From positions 62,001 through 126,000 of the forward strand of contig NW_027437441.1 of assembly GCF_964204645.1 (NCBI RefSeq): a stretch of 64,000 bases of DNA. The letters run 5' to 3'. This stretch comes from Tubulanus polymorphus. Lineage: Eukaryota; Nemertea; Palaeonemertea; Tubulaniformes; Tubulanidae. Numbering within the stretch: the first letter of the stretch is position 1; every line of letters starts with the position of its first letter. Below are positions 10,528-21,495 of the stretch, in pieces. Below the pieces are notes generated by a model that was not told the origin of the DNA, ran no database searches, and was given only the letters and a program-made list of their open reading frames with translations. The translations under genes were made by a program, and so were the position numbers.

Positions 10528-10863
10528 TTAAAGCAGGGCGTAGGTCGGCCTTGCGACGGCTTGTGATTCACTGCGACGCCTATCACTGCGACCGCCAGCG
10601 ACGATTGTGTCGCAACGACTCATCGACCTACGCTCCCTTGCGACGGGTTGCGACTTTCAGCAACGTCAGTCACAAGGAGTCGCACGTGTTCTACTTTCTG
10701 CGACGCGACACGACTGTCACAACCAACCGACGCGCTCTTGCGACTGGCAGAAACAAGTCGCACACAGTCGCTGACAATCGTATCGCAACCGACTTGCACC
10801 GAAACTTGCGATGCAACGCGAGGATCGCATCGCGTCACAAGGCTGACCTACGTCCGGCTTTAA
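10528..10863. mobile_element. TTAA-flanked MITE-like foldback element
   Basis: TTAA at 10528-10531 is followed by AGCAGGGCGTAGGTCGGCCTT. At the other end the reverse complement of 10833-10859 reads AGCCGGACGTAGGTCAGCC, followed on the plus strand by TTAA at 10860-10863. The terminal repeats match at about 23 of 27 positions. The interior is CGAC/GTCG-rich (TTGCGACG, GTCGCAACG) and much more GC-rich than its surroundings. TTAA duplications are typical of piggyBac and Kolobok families. A 151-residue frame runs through it but is a by-product of composition. Confidence 0.6.
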
Positions 10864-11345
10864 GTTACTGCGGAGCCCCAGAAATATCTTTTTTTTTCGT
10901 TCAAAAGACCTTTCGCTTGAAAATTCTATGTCAGAACAAAATTTATTTTGTTCCGACCAATAATATTCTGTTCGATTGAACCAATTCGAAAAAAACGTTA
11001 GAACAAAGTTGAACAAACCTTTTTTTGTCCAAACGAAAGATTTTTGTTCGAACAATTGTTCGATTGAACAGAATCGTTTGAATTTGATCAGAATTTTCTT
11101 TTCAGAACATTAAGTTTTTCGTTCGAACAAGTATATTGTAAAAAGTTTTTTCTCCGAACCAAAAGTATTAAGTATTTCGTTCAACCGAACAGAATTGTTT
11201 TCATTCAAACATTCGTTCGAAAAAATTGTTTTTGCTCAACCAAATTTTTTTGCCGGGACAAAAAGTTTTTCATTTCAACAATAACAAAGCTTTCAGAATG
11301 AAGAAAAGTTTTGGTTCAAACAAAAAGCGCACAAGATTTTCTTGT
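10864..11345. repeat. Degenerate GTTCGAACA-rich palindromic repeat tract
   Basis: TTTTCGTTCGAACAA-like words recur irregularly on both strands (for example around 11045, 11125 and 11210) among long T runs. The pattern looks like a decayed tandem or foldback repeat. No gene is visible. Confidence 0.5.
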
Positions 11346-11846
11346 CGGATCATTAAGTTTTTTGGTCGAACTGCGTGTTAAGGTCGTTTTGGAAATTTAC
11401 TCGGACTGGTATATTTTGGATTACTGTGTATGTCATTTGTCAGGACATTAAACAGAAGACGACTTAGGATACTACCTTGCGTGACTCGACTAGTTAGACC
11501 GACTTAATCCAAGATGAAGCGTTCCGTTGATTTCGGCTACAAGTTTTCGTTCAGAGATAATGCTGAGCCATTTCGGCAACCTATCATTGATACTGTTTCC
11601 TATTAGCCTTGTTTAGTAATGGCTGATGTTGTACCTTATTAAATGCTTTGTTAAAATCATAAAGAGTAATTATCGCCTAACAGTCGATTTTCCAGAGTCA
11701 AATAGGACATCTGGTTCAGTTGTCCATGGTTTCAAGAAGGTCTAATTGACTGTTCGTCGAGCTTCCTCTTATAAAACTGTATTAACCATTGAACAGGATT
11801 CAAAGACTGTGCAGAAAACCCGTTATCGCTGCTTTGCAGCTATATT
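11346..11846 (-). pseudogene. Decayed non-LTR retrotransposon reverse-transcriptase fragment (module Y, copy 1)
   Basis: On the minus strand, the region around 11471-11505 encodes remnants of the reverse-transcriptase motif GVTQGSIL. About 11635-11660 matches the upstream KAFDKA-type motif seen more clearly at 16812-16845. The fragment stops before the YxDD catalytic box and is full of stops, so it is dead. Its right end joins CAGAAAACCCGTTATCGCTGCTTTGCAGC, the hairpin-family core. This is the longest of the four Y copies. Confidence 0.6.
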
Positions 11847-12206
11847 TAGGGTTTTCTGTTACATCACAGAAAACCCTATTGAGATTCGCGTGTTTCTTAT
11901 TATTAGGGTTTTCTGTTACATCACATAAAACCCTATTGAGAGTCGCGTGTTTCGTATTATTATTATTATTATTATTAGGGTTTTCTGTTACATCACAGAA
12001 AACCCTATTGAGATTCGCGCGTTTCTTATTATTATTAGGGTTTTCTGTTATTTCACAGAAAACCCTATTGATATCCGCGTGATTATTATTAGGGTTTTCT
12101 GTTATTTCACAGAAAACCCTATTGATATCCGCGTGATTATTATTAGGGTTTTCTGTTATTTCACAGAAAACCCTATTGATATCCGCGTGATTATTATTAT
12201 TATTAT
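11847..12206. repeat. Tandem hairpin repeat array with (ATT)n, six units
   Basis: Six units of AGGGTTTTCTGT-loop-ACAGAAAACCCT, each separated by ATTGAGATTCGCGTGTTTCTTATT or ATTGATATCCGCGTGATTATT. The loop is TACATC in the first three and TATTTC in the last three, so two unit subtypes are adjacent. The stem stays complementary where flanks vary, apart from one substitution near 11930. Confidence 0.8.
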
Positions 12207-12667
12207 TTTCTTCCACACTATTTTTACCAAAAGAACATAGGCTTTGTTACCTTACCGCTGTTTCATATACAATCCATATAATATCGTTCAGCTCACTGAG
12301 ATCTACAAATAGCCTGCGTGTTTTTTCACGAATCATCGTTACAAAAGCGCTGTCGGGCCGTAAACATCGAAAATTTAGCGACATGTTTTTCGAGTCGTCA
12401 TCCCGAAATCAACCCGCAGGCCGACTGTCACTTCGATTATCAATTCAAGTATAAATGAACTAATTTATTGCCGCAGACTTCACATTCAGTCGCGGTCTTC
12501 AAACAGTGATTTTAACAATAGCCCATTTTCCTCATCAAATCATATTACCGATACACTGGAAATTTACTACTTTAGATTTTAAAAGCACTGTCGAGCCGTA
12601 AACATCGACGATTCGACGTGTGTTACTCCATCGTCGTTCCGGGGATCAGCTGCGAGTTTCTCCTCAT
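12207..12667. repeat. Module X, copy 2 (truncated)
   Basis: Nearly identical to 9209-9670 and then breaks off after GCGAGTTTCTCCTCATCATGA. The following sequence to 12976 is not shared with the other X copies. Confidence 0.7.
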
Positions 12668-12976
12668 CATGAACCTACGTGAAGTGAGCCTGTTATTCCA
12701 GCCTCGTATTCAGATATAGTGTGTACACACTGTACAGCTGCCTTTAGATACTGGTTGACATGAAATGTATAACTTAGCATGACGGAGCGATGATAACTAA
12801 CGTTAACGTTAGTATATAGCATCGGATACTGATACTCAAATTTCTCTGAAACAAAAACTCCAGGTTTCGTAAAAACTGAGTATATTACTGAGTAGGCTCG
12901 ATTGTTCAAGTAGATATATAAAGTAAATGTCTGTGCATCGATTTGTTCAGGTATTATTTCAACTCACGATTGCATC
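12668..12976. other. Unique spacer
   Basis: About 300 bases with no convincing gene or repeat. A short palindromic TAACGTTAACGTTA lies near 12800. An 80-residue minus-strand frame here has no recognisable family. Confidence 0.4.
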
Positions 12977-14824
12977 ATTCCGCGACAATTCAATATTTTG
13001 GTTTTGTCGCCCGCGACAATTCATTATTTTGGTTTTATCGCCCGCGATAATTCATTAATTTGTTTTTATCGCCCGCGACATTCCGCGACAATTCAATATT
13101 TTGGTTTTGTCGCCCGCGACAATTCATTATTTTGGTTTTATCGCCCGCGACAATTCAATATTTTGGTTTTATCGCCCGCGATAATTCATTATTTTGGTTT
13201 TGTCGCCCGAGACCATTCATTATTTTGGTTTTATCGCCCGCGTCAATTCATTACTTTGGTTTTGTCGCCCGCGACAATTCATTATTTTGATTTTGTCGCC
13301 CGCGACGATTCAATATCTTGTTTTTGTCGCCCGAGACAATTCATTATTTTGGTTTTATCGCCCGCGACAATTCATTAGTTTGGTTTTATCGCCCGCGACA
13401 ATTCATTAGTTTGGTTTTGTCGCCCGCGACAATTCATTAGTTTGGTTTTGTCGCCCTCGACAATTCAATATTTTGGTTTTGTCGCCCACGAAAATTCAAT
13501 ATTTTGGTTTTATCGCCCGCGACAATTCATTACTTTGGTTTTATCGCCACCGACAATTCATTATTTTGGTTTTGTCGCCCGCGACAATTCATTATTTTGG
13601 TTTTATATTTTGTTTTTGTCGCCCGCGACAATTTTCTTTTTTGGTTTTATCGCCTGCGACAATTCAATATTTTTGTTTTATCGCCCGCGATTATTCATTA
13701 TATTTGTTTTGTCGCCTGAGACAATTCAATATTTTGGTTTTATCGCCCGCGACAATTCATTATTACGGTTTTATCGCCCGCGACAATTCATTATTTTAGT
13801 TTTGTCGCTCGCGACAATTCATTATTTTAGTTTTGTCGCCCGCGACAATTCACCATTTTGGTTTTGTCGCCCGCGACAATTAACCATTTTGGTTTTGTCG
13901 CCCGCGACAATTAACCATTTTGGTTTTGTCGCCCGCGACAATTCACCATTTTGGTTTTGTCGCCCGCGACAATTCATTATTTTGGTTTTATCGCCCGCGA
14001 CGATTCATTAATTTTGATTTATAGCCCGCGACAATTCATTATTTTTGTTTTGTCGCCCCGACAATTCTTTTTTTGGTTTTGTCGCCCGCAACAATTCAAT
14101 ATTTTGGTTTAGTCGCCCGCGACAATTCAATATTTTGGTTTTGTCGCCCGCGCTAATTCATTAATTTTGTTTTATCGCCCGCGACAATTCAATATATTGG
14201 TTTTATCGCCGGCGACAATTCATTATTTTGGTTTTATCGCCCGCGACAATTCATTATTTAGGTTTTCTCGCCAGAGACAATTCATTATTTTGTTTTAATT
14301 GCCCGCGATAATTCAATATTTTGGTTTTATTGCCCGCGATAATTCATTATTTTCGTTTTATCGCCCGCGACAATTCATTATTTTGTTTTTATCGCCCGCG
14401 ACAATTCAATATTTTGGTTTTATCCCCCACGACAATTCATTATTTTGGTTTTATATTTTGTTATTATCGCCCGTGCCAATTTTTTTTTTGGTTTTGTCGC
14501 CCGCGACAATTCAATATTTTGGTTTTATCGCCCGCGACAATTCATTATTTTGGTTTTGTCGCCCGAGACCATTCATTATTTTGGTTTTATCGCCCGCGAC
14601 AATTCATTATTTTGGTTTTTTCGCCCGCGACAATTCATTATTTTGATTTTGACGCCCGCGACGATTCAATATTTTTGTTTTATCGCCCGCGACAATTCAT
14701 TAGTTTGGTTTTATCGCCCGCGACAATTCATTAGTTTGGTTTTGTCGCCCGCGACAATTCATTAGTTTGGTTTTGTCGCCCGCGACGATTCAATATTTTT
14801 GGTTTTGTCGCCCGCGACAATTAT
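12977..14824. repeat. 31-bp minisatellite array S1 (about 59 units)
   Basis: The consensus unit is CGCCCGCGACAATTCATTATTTTGGTTTTAT, with frequent AT/GT variation before the TCGCC and CATTA/CAATA variation. A longer variant containing TTTTATATTTTGTTTTTGTC occurs near 13606 and 14450. Because 31 is not a multiple of 3 and the unit lacks stops in all plus frames, long but meaningless ORFs appear. Confidence 0.95.
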
Positions 14825-16227
14825 TTTTCAGTCCACTTGGGACTTTAGTCCCAGCGGGCTATTGCGTTCACTTTTCGTCCGTCCGTCCGTCCATAGACGG
14901 AATCCAGTTATTTTGGGAAGTTTTGAAGACGCTTCAAGGTAATGTCTTGATATTTGGTTTATACATGTATCTACCCTAGACACATCGTCAGCCCAAAAAC
15001 TGGCCCTGTCAGATTCAAGATGGCCGACTGGCAGCCATTGTTGTTTGCCAAAATCAGCACTTTTTAAACATTTTCGAAGTTTTCGTGGGAAATTTTGAAG
15101 ACGCTTCGATCAATTACCTTGATCTTTCGTTTATATTTGAATCTACCAAAGGCCCATCAGCATAATAAAATTGGGTCGATCTGACTCAAAATAGCCGTCC
15201 TATGACCTTTTTAGTTCCCAAAAATGTAAATTTTGGCCAGAATTCTAGGTCCTGTAGCTTCCTACTGGTTTGCCATTTCTCATTGCAATTGCTGATGGGT
15301 ATTCTTTAGAGAGGGATTTTTTATACCTGGGACAGGTATTTTTGATCAGCCTATTATGACGCAATTGACGGCCATCTTGGTGTCATCAGTACTCATTCGT
15401 AGGTGGGAAAAAGTTTTTCCACATTAAATTGATACCTAAGCATATTGTGTTACTATATTCAATTGGAAAGTTGTAGCCCATAACGTGTTCTATGAGTTTC
15501 AAGGTCTTTGGTTTTAGTATGTGGCCATCAGGGGGCGTTGAATAATACAATAACTTAGTATTGCTATATTATATTTGTACCAAGGCATATTTTGTTACCA
15601 TGATCAATTGCGAAGTTGTAGTTCATGACATCGTCTATGATTGTGGTGAGTTTTTAAGTACATTAGTTATTCCATATAGTCATCAGGGGGCGTTGAATAG
15701 TAGAATGGCTTAGTATTTCCTTATTAGATTGGTACCTAGGCATATTTTGTTACCATGATCCATTGCAAAGTTGTAGATCATGACATCATCTATGATTGTG
15801 GTGAGTTTTTAAGGACATTAGTTATTCCATATAGTCACCAGGGGGCGTTGAATAGTAGAATGGCTTAGTATTTCCTTATTAGATTGGTACCTAGGCATAT
15901 TTTGTTACTATGATCAATTGCAAAGTTGTATTTCATGACATGTACTACGATTGTGGTGAGTTTTAAGGTCATTGGGTTTTGCATATGGTCACCAGGGGCG
16001 TTGAATAGTAGAATAACTTAGTATTTCCATATTAAATTGGTAACGAGGCATATTTTGTTATCACAATCGATTACAAAATCATAGCTGCTCAAATGTTCTA
16101 TGATTGTGGTGGGTTTCAAGGTCATTGGTTTTTGTATATGGTCACTAGAAGGCGTTATGTATTGAAATTGTTAGATTGTTGAGCATTTGAAACCACTTCC
16201 CAAGTGAGCATGGTGTCCCTGGACCCC
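14825..16227. repeat. Module Z, copy 1, with about 155-bp tandem repeats
   Basis: Begins TTTCAGTCCACTTGGGACTTTAG, has a CGTCCGTCCGTC microsatellite near 14876, and ends GTGTCCCTGGACCCCTAG. From about 15430 to 16170 it contains five diverged units of about 155 bp, each with GGCATATTTTGTTA and CACCAGGGGGCGTTGAATA. Its second copy is at 24696-26075. No coding signal is recognised. Confidence 0.8.
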
Positions 16228-16535
16228 TAGTTTGGTTTTGTCTCCCGCGACAATTCATTATTCTGGTTTTCTCGCACGCAACAATTCAATATTTTGTTTT
16301 TGTCGTCCGCGACAATTCATTATTTTGGTTTTATCGCCGCGACAATTCAATATTTTGGTTTTAACGCCCGCGACAATTTATTGTGGTTTTATCGCCCGCG
16401 ACAATTCATTATTTTGGTTTTATCGCCCGCGACAATTCATTATTTTTGTTTTGTCGCCCGTGACAATTCCATATTTTGGTTTTGTCACCCGCGACAATTC
16501 ATAATTTTGGTTTTGTCCCCGTGGTTTTGTCGGAA
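16228..16535. repeat. 31-bp minisatellite array S2
   Basis: About ten units of the same 31-bp repeat as S1, following module Z. The array ends where GTTTTGTCGGAACATTAAG of module Y starts. Confidence 0.9.
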
Positions 16536-16912
16536 CATTAAGTTTTTTGGTCGAACAGTGTGTTAAGGTCGTTTTGGAAATTTACTCGGTCTGGTATATT
16601 TTGGATTACTGTGTATGTCATTTGTCAGGACATTAAACAGAAGACGACTTAGGATACTACCTTGCGTGACTCCACTAGTTAGACCGTCTCATTCCAAGAG
16701 GAGGCGTTCCGTTGATTTCGGTTACAAGTTTCCGTTCAGAGATAACTGCTGAGCCATTTAAACGACCTATCATTGATACTGTTTCCTAATAGCCTCTTTA
16801 GTAATGGCCGATGTTGAGCCTTATCAAATGCTTTGTTGAAATCCACCGTTGAACAGGATTCTAAGACTGTGCAGAAAACCCGTTATCGCTGCTTTGCAGC
16901 TATATTTATTAT
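16536..16912 (-). pseudogene. Decayed reverse-transcriptase fragment (module Y, copy 2)
   Basis: The minus strand at about 16812-16845 reads FNKAFDKAQH, and 16645-16680 reads GVTQGSIL, two ordered motifs of non-LTR reverse transcriptases. Between them is a WLSSYLSERK-like segment. The catalytic YxDD region is absent and frames are broken. The copy runs into CAGAAAACCCGTTATCGCTGCTTTGCAGC and (ATT)n. Confidence 0.65.
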
Positions 16913-18057
16913 TATTTTCTTCCACACTATTTTTACCAAAAGAACATAGGCTTTGTTACCTTACCGCTGTTTCATATACAATCCATATAATATCGTTCAG
17001 CTCACTGAGATCTACAAATAGCCCGCGTGTTTTTTCACGAATCATCGTTACAAAAGCGCTGTCGGGCCGTAAACATCGAAAATTTAGCCCCATTCAATGG
17101 GGCGACATGTTTTTCGAGTCGTCATCCCGAAATCAACCCGCAGGCCGACTGTCACTTCGATTATCAATTCAAGTATAAATGAACTAATTTATTGCCGCAG
17201 ACTTCAAATTCAGTCGCGGTCTTCAAACAGTGATTTTAACAATAGCCCATTTTCCTCATCAAATCCTATTACCGATACACTGGAAATTTACTACTTTAGA
17301 TTTTAAAAGCACTGTCGAGCCGTAAACATCGACGAATCAACGTGTGTTACTACATCGTCGTTCCGGGGATCAGCTGCGAGTTTCTCCTCATCATGAGAAT
17401 CAAATCGAGTACAAATTAATTTATTACTACCAGTGATTTGGCTGCGGGTTTCAAGGAGTTAGTATAACAATACCTTTATTTCTTTACCGAATTAACCGTG
17501 TATTTACTAAGATAAATCTTTAGTGTACCGGGGAATCGTAGGCCTAAACGAAACACGCCGAAGAGATATAGCGGAGAAAAGCTGTTATGTCGACGAGGTA
17601 TCAAAATAAAAGAATATATTACTTTATTCGGCTGCGGGCTTCAACCTCTATATCAATACCATCAATACTCTATAATTCCTACAGTACATACCGATCATTG
17701 TCAAATGCACAAGGTATTTACTAAATACAAGTATATAACACAATCCTTTCCGTATGCTGGACTCACACTTGACATTCGGAGTAAGCGTTCGCTGTGGGGG
17801 AAAGGAGATCGTTCGCTGTGTCGCTTGAAGTGTTTATCGAGTTTGACGCGGCTTTAGGCCTACCGGTACTGAGCTTTACTGTCTCAAACAAACACAGTAT
17901 AATAATTGCGTTTATTAACGGACTCATAGGATTGAACTTCAAAACAAAATTTACGATATTTAGGTGGGTTGTTATTCAATAGGCCTACGACCAATCTGTC
18001 CGGATGTTAGGCCTACGCATAAACATAGGCCTACATAGGCTAGTAGCCTCTACTAGG
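16913..18057. repeat. Module X, copy 3
   Basis: Full-length copy of the roughly 1.1-kb module, ending in TAGGCCTACATAGGCTAGTAGCC. A small insertion (AGCCCCATTCAATGGGG) near 17086 is absent from copy 1. No gene is seen. Confidence 0.75.
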
Positions 18058-18062
18058 TTAAA

Positions 18063-18478
18063 TACGAAAGCGATAAGGGGCCTCGAGATGTCGCGTTCCA
18101 ACTCGACAAGTCGCCATATTTATGTCGATATATCGCGATATATCGCGTCAAGTCGACATGAATATGTCGACATATCGTGACGTTTTCACGACAAATTTCG
18201 CTTTTTCGCCCATTTTCCACGGGACAAGCCGTCATTTGAAGGCACGTCTAAATGGAAGATGAGGAAACCAGTGAAATGACGACTGAGTTTCAAGTCGTCG
18301 TGAATATGTCGACTTGTCGCGTGGAAAGTGGTCGAGAGAACGAAATATATCGTCAAAACGTCACGATATATCGACATATTCATGTCGACTTGACGCGATA
18401 TATCGCGGTATGTCCACATAAATATGACGACTTGTCAAGTTTGAACGCGACATCTCGAGGCCCCTTATCGCTTCCGTA
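18063..18478. mobile_element. Foldback element F1
   Basis: A 416-bp foldback with ends TACGAAAGCGATAAGGGGCC and GGCCCCTTATCGCTTCCGTA. The interior is dense in TCGACATA, CGATATATCG and TTGTCGAG-type words, so nearly the whole element can fold on itself. Similar elements lie at 19462, 52506 and 53578, with partial ones at 19972 and 54068. No ORF of known type. Confidence 0.8.
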
Positions 18479-18661
18479 GTTAAGCTTTCGCTGTGGGGGA
18501 AAGGAGATCGTTCGCTGTGTCACTTGAACTGTTTATCGAGTTTTACGCGACCTTAAGGCTTTAGTATGGTGGCTGATAAGGGCCATGCGTAAAAAAACAC
18601 GTATATGCAAATGAGGGCGACATTATGACAAAACGACAAAACTAAAATAACGCGACAAAAC
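18479..18661. repeat. Module W, copy 1, leading into the 31-bp satellite
   Basis: Shares GCTTTCGCTGTGGGGGAAAGG through ATGCAAATGAGGGCGACATT with 20451-20632 and 46197-46404. It ends in GCGACAAAACAATAATTTTG, an inverted counterpart of the satellite unit, so each array starts beside a small hairpin. Confidence 0.7.
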
Positions 18662-19372
18662 AATAATTTTGGTTTTGTCGCCCGCGACAATTCATTATTT
18701 TGGTTCTATCGCCTGCGACAATTCATTATTTTGGTTTTATCGCCCGCGACAATTCATTAATTTGGTTTTGTCACCCGCGACAGATCAATATTTTGGTTTT
18801 GTCGCCCGCGACAATTCATTATTTTGGTTTTATCGCCCGCGACAATTCATTATTTTGGTTTTATCGCCTGCGACAATTTTTTTTTTGACGCGGTTTTATC
18901 GCCTGCGACACTTCAATATTTTGGTTTTATCGCCTGATGCGACAATTCAATATTTTGGTTTTATTGCCAGCGACAATTCATTATTTTGGTTTTATCGCCG
19001 GCGACAATTCATTATTTTGGTTTTATCGCCCGCGACAATTCATTAGTTTGGTTTTGTCGCCCGCGTCAATTCAATATTTTGGTTTTGTCCCACGCGACAA
19101 TTCAATATTTTGGTTTTATCCCCTGCGACAACTCAATATTTTGGTTTTATCGCCAGCAACAATTCATTATTTTGGTTTTATCGCCCGCGGCAATTGATTA
19201 TTTTGGTTTTATCGCCCGCGACAATTCATTAGTTTGGTTTTGTCGCCCGCAACAATTCAATATTTTGGTTCTATCGCCAGCGACAATTGATTATTTTGGT
19301 TTTATCGCCCGCGACAATTGATTATTTTGGTTTCATCGCCCACCACAATTAATTTTTTTGGTTTTGTCGCCC
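18662..19372. repeat. 31-bp minisatellite array S3
   Basis: About 23 units of the 31-bp repeat, with TTGATTATTTTGG variants near the right end. The same end variants occur at 53280-53370. Confidence 0.9.
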
Positions 19373-19461
19373 ACTTTATTAGCTTTTGAATAATTAAGCC
19401 AATTAATAACGTAATAAAGACTTATGCTTTCGCCTATTTGAAGTCGATTAATCTGATATAG
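19373..19461. repeat. Module V, left part, ending in target duplication of F2
   Basis: ACTTTATTAGCTTTTGAATAATT through AATCTGATATAG. The module continues at 19867-19971 after F2. An uninterrupted version lies at 53371-53577. Confidence 0.7.
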
Positions 19462-19866
19462 TACGGAAGCGATAAAGGGCCTCGAGTTGTCGCGTTCAAA
19501 CTCGACAAGACGCCATATTTATGTCGATATATCGCGCCAAGTCCACATGAATATGTCTACATATCGTGACATTTTCACGACAAATTTCGCTTTTTGCTCA
19601 TTTTCCACGGGACAAGCCGTCATTTGAAGACATGTCTAAATGTAAGATGAGGACGCCAGTAATATGATGACTGAGTTTCAAGTCGTCATGAATATGTCGA
19701 CTTGTCGCGAGGAAAATGGTTGCGAAAACGAAATATGTCGTCAAAACGTCACGATATATCGACATATTCATGTCGACTTGACGTGATATATCACGGTATG
19801 TCGACATAGATATGGTGACTTGTCGAGTTGGAATGCGACATCTCGAGGCCCCTTATCGCTTCCGTA
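19462..19866. mobile_element. Foldback element F2 with 7-bp target duplication
   Basis: Ends TACGGAAGCGATAAAGGGCC and GGCCCCTTATCGCTTCCGTA. It is flanked by GATATAG at 19455-19461 and 19867-19873. The paralogous site at 53456-53462 has a single GATATAG and no element, which fixes the boundaries and shows true mobility. No internal gene, so it is non-autonomous. Confidence 0.9.
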
Positions 19867-19971
19867 GATATAGTGTCGAATATTAAGGTCATTTTGGCAG
19901 ATTCTTTTTTTTTTAAAGTGGTATTAAAGCGATCATTCAAGTGATCCTACTTAATGAAAGATCGACGGAAG

Positions 19972-20185
19972 CGATAAAGGGCCTCGAGTTGTCGCGTTCC
20001 AACTCGACAAGTCGCCATATTTATGTCGATATATCGCATTAAGTCGACATAAATATGTCGACATATCGTGACGTTTTTACGACTTGAAACTCAGTCGTAC
20101 GGAAGCGATAAAGGGCCTCGACATATTCATGATGACTTGAAACTCAGTCGTCATATCATTGGTGTCCTCATCTTACATTTAGAAA
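19972..20185. mobile_element. Rearranged foldback element F3
   Basis: A left end (ACGGAAGCGATAAAGGGCCTCG) at 19972 and a second left-end copy at about 20100, with only part of the interior. It is inserted after GAAAGATC of module V. It looks like an internal deletion or nested insertion derivative of the F family. Confidence 0.65.
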
Positions 20186-20450
20186 TGGGGAAAGGGATCG
20201 TTCGCTGTGTCGCTTGAAGTGTTTATCGAGTTTGACGCGGCTTTAGGCCTACCGGTACTAAGCTTTACTGTCTCAAACAAACACAGTATAATTGTTGCGT
20301 TTATTAACTCATTGGATTGAACTTCAAAACAAAATTTACGATATTTAGGTGGGTTGTTATTCAATAGGCCTACGACCAATCTGTCTGGATGTTATTGTTA
20401 GGCCTACGCATATACATAGGCCTACATAGGCTAGTAGCCTCTACTAGGTT
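20186..20450. repeat. Module X, 3' tail only
   Basis: Matches the last part of module X (from GGATCGTTCGCTGTGTCGCTTG to TAGTAGCCTCTACTAGG). It is followed directly by module W. Confidence 0.65.
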
Positions 20451-20632
20451 AAGCGTTCGCTGTGGGGGAAAGGAGATCGTTCGCTGTGTCGCTTGAAGTG
20501 TTTATCGAGTTTTACGCGACCTTAAGGCTTTAGTATGGTGGCTGATAAGGGCCATGCGTAAAAAAACACGTATATGCAAATGAGGGCGACATTATGACAA
20601 AACGACAAAACTAAAATAACGCGACAAAACAA
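20451..20632. repeat. Module W, copy 2
   Basis: Near-identical to 18479-18661 and again leads straight into a 31-bp satellite array. Confidence 0.7.
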
Positions 20633-21085
20633 TAATTTTGGTTTTGTCGCCCGCGACAATTCATTATTTTGGTTTTATCGCCCGCGACAATTCATTATTT
20701 TGGTTTTATCGCCGGCGACAATTCATTAATTTGGTTTTGTCACCCGCGACAAATTAATATTTTGGTTTTGTCGCCCACGACAATTCAATATTTTGGTTTT
20801 ATCGCCCGCGACAATTCATTATTTTGGATTTATCGCCCGCGACAATTCATTATTTTGGTTTTATCGCCCGCGGCCATTTTTTTTCTCGCGGTTTTATCGC
20901 CTGCGACAATTCAATATTTTGGTGTTTTATCGCCCGCAACAATTCATTATTTTGGTTTTATCGCCCGCAACAATTCATTATTTTGGTTTTATCGCCCGCA
21001 ATAATTCATTAGTTTGGTTTTGTCGCCCGTGACAATTCAATATTTTGGTTTTGTCACCCTCGACAATTCATAATTTTGGTTTTGT
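20633..21085. repeat. 31-bp minisatellite array S4
   Basis: About 14 units of the 31-bp repeat, ending in GTTTTGTCCCCGTGGTTTTG before module Y. Confidence 0.9.
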
Positions 21086-21495
21086 CCCCGTGGTTTTGTC
21101 GGAACATTAAGTTTTTTGGTCGAACAGTGTGTTAAGGTCGTTTTGGAAATTTACTCGGTCTGGTATATTTTGGATTACTGTGTATGTCATTTGTCAGGAC
21201 ATTAAACAGAAGACGACTTAGGATACTACCTTGCGTGACTCCACTAGTTAGACCGTCTCATTCCGAGATGAGGCGTTCCGTTGATTTCGGTTACAAGTTT
21301 CCGTTCAGAGATAACTGCTGAGCCATTTTAACGACCTATCATTGATACTGTTTCCTAATAGCCTTTTTAGTAATGGCTGATGTTGAGCCTTATCAAATGC
21401 TTTGTTGAAACCCACCGTTGAACAGGATTCTAAGACTGTGCAGAAAACCCGTTATCGCTGCTTTGCAGCTATATTTATTATTATTATTATTATTA
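21086..21495 (-). pseudogene. Decayed reverse-transcriptase fragment (module Y, copy 3)
   Basis: Same order as copy 2: minus-strand KAFDKAQH-like motif near 21385-21410 and GVTQGSIL near 21210-21245, with no catalytic box. It ends in the hairpin core and an (ATT)n run near 21475-21500. Confidence 0.6.

Noticed and set aside
10524-11055. ORFs of 112-151 codons around the CGAC-rich block
   Set aside because: They follow the foldback element and its composition; no conserved motif, and frames overlap on both strands.
11789-12240. ORFs with repeated RVFCYFTENPIDIR on both strands
   Set aside because: They come from tandem hairpin repeats; the palindromic stem makes both strands look alike and open.
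12998-14765. Many overlapping ORFs of 60-190 codons rich in FVARDNSLFWFYRPRQF
   Set aside because: They are readings of a 31-bp satellite that lacks stops in all plus frames. The three frames give permutations of the same words, so there is no protein-coding signal. The same applies to 18669-19321, 20669-21032, 22290-24811, 26077-26384 and 53017-53352.
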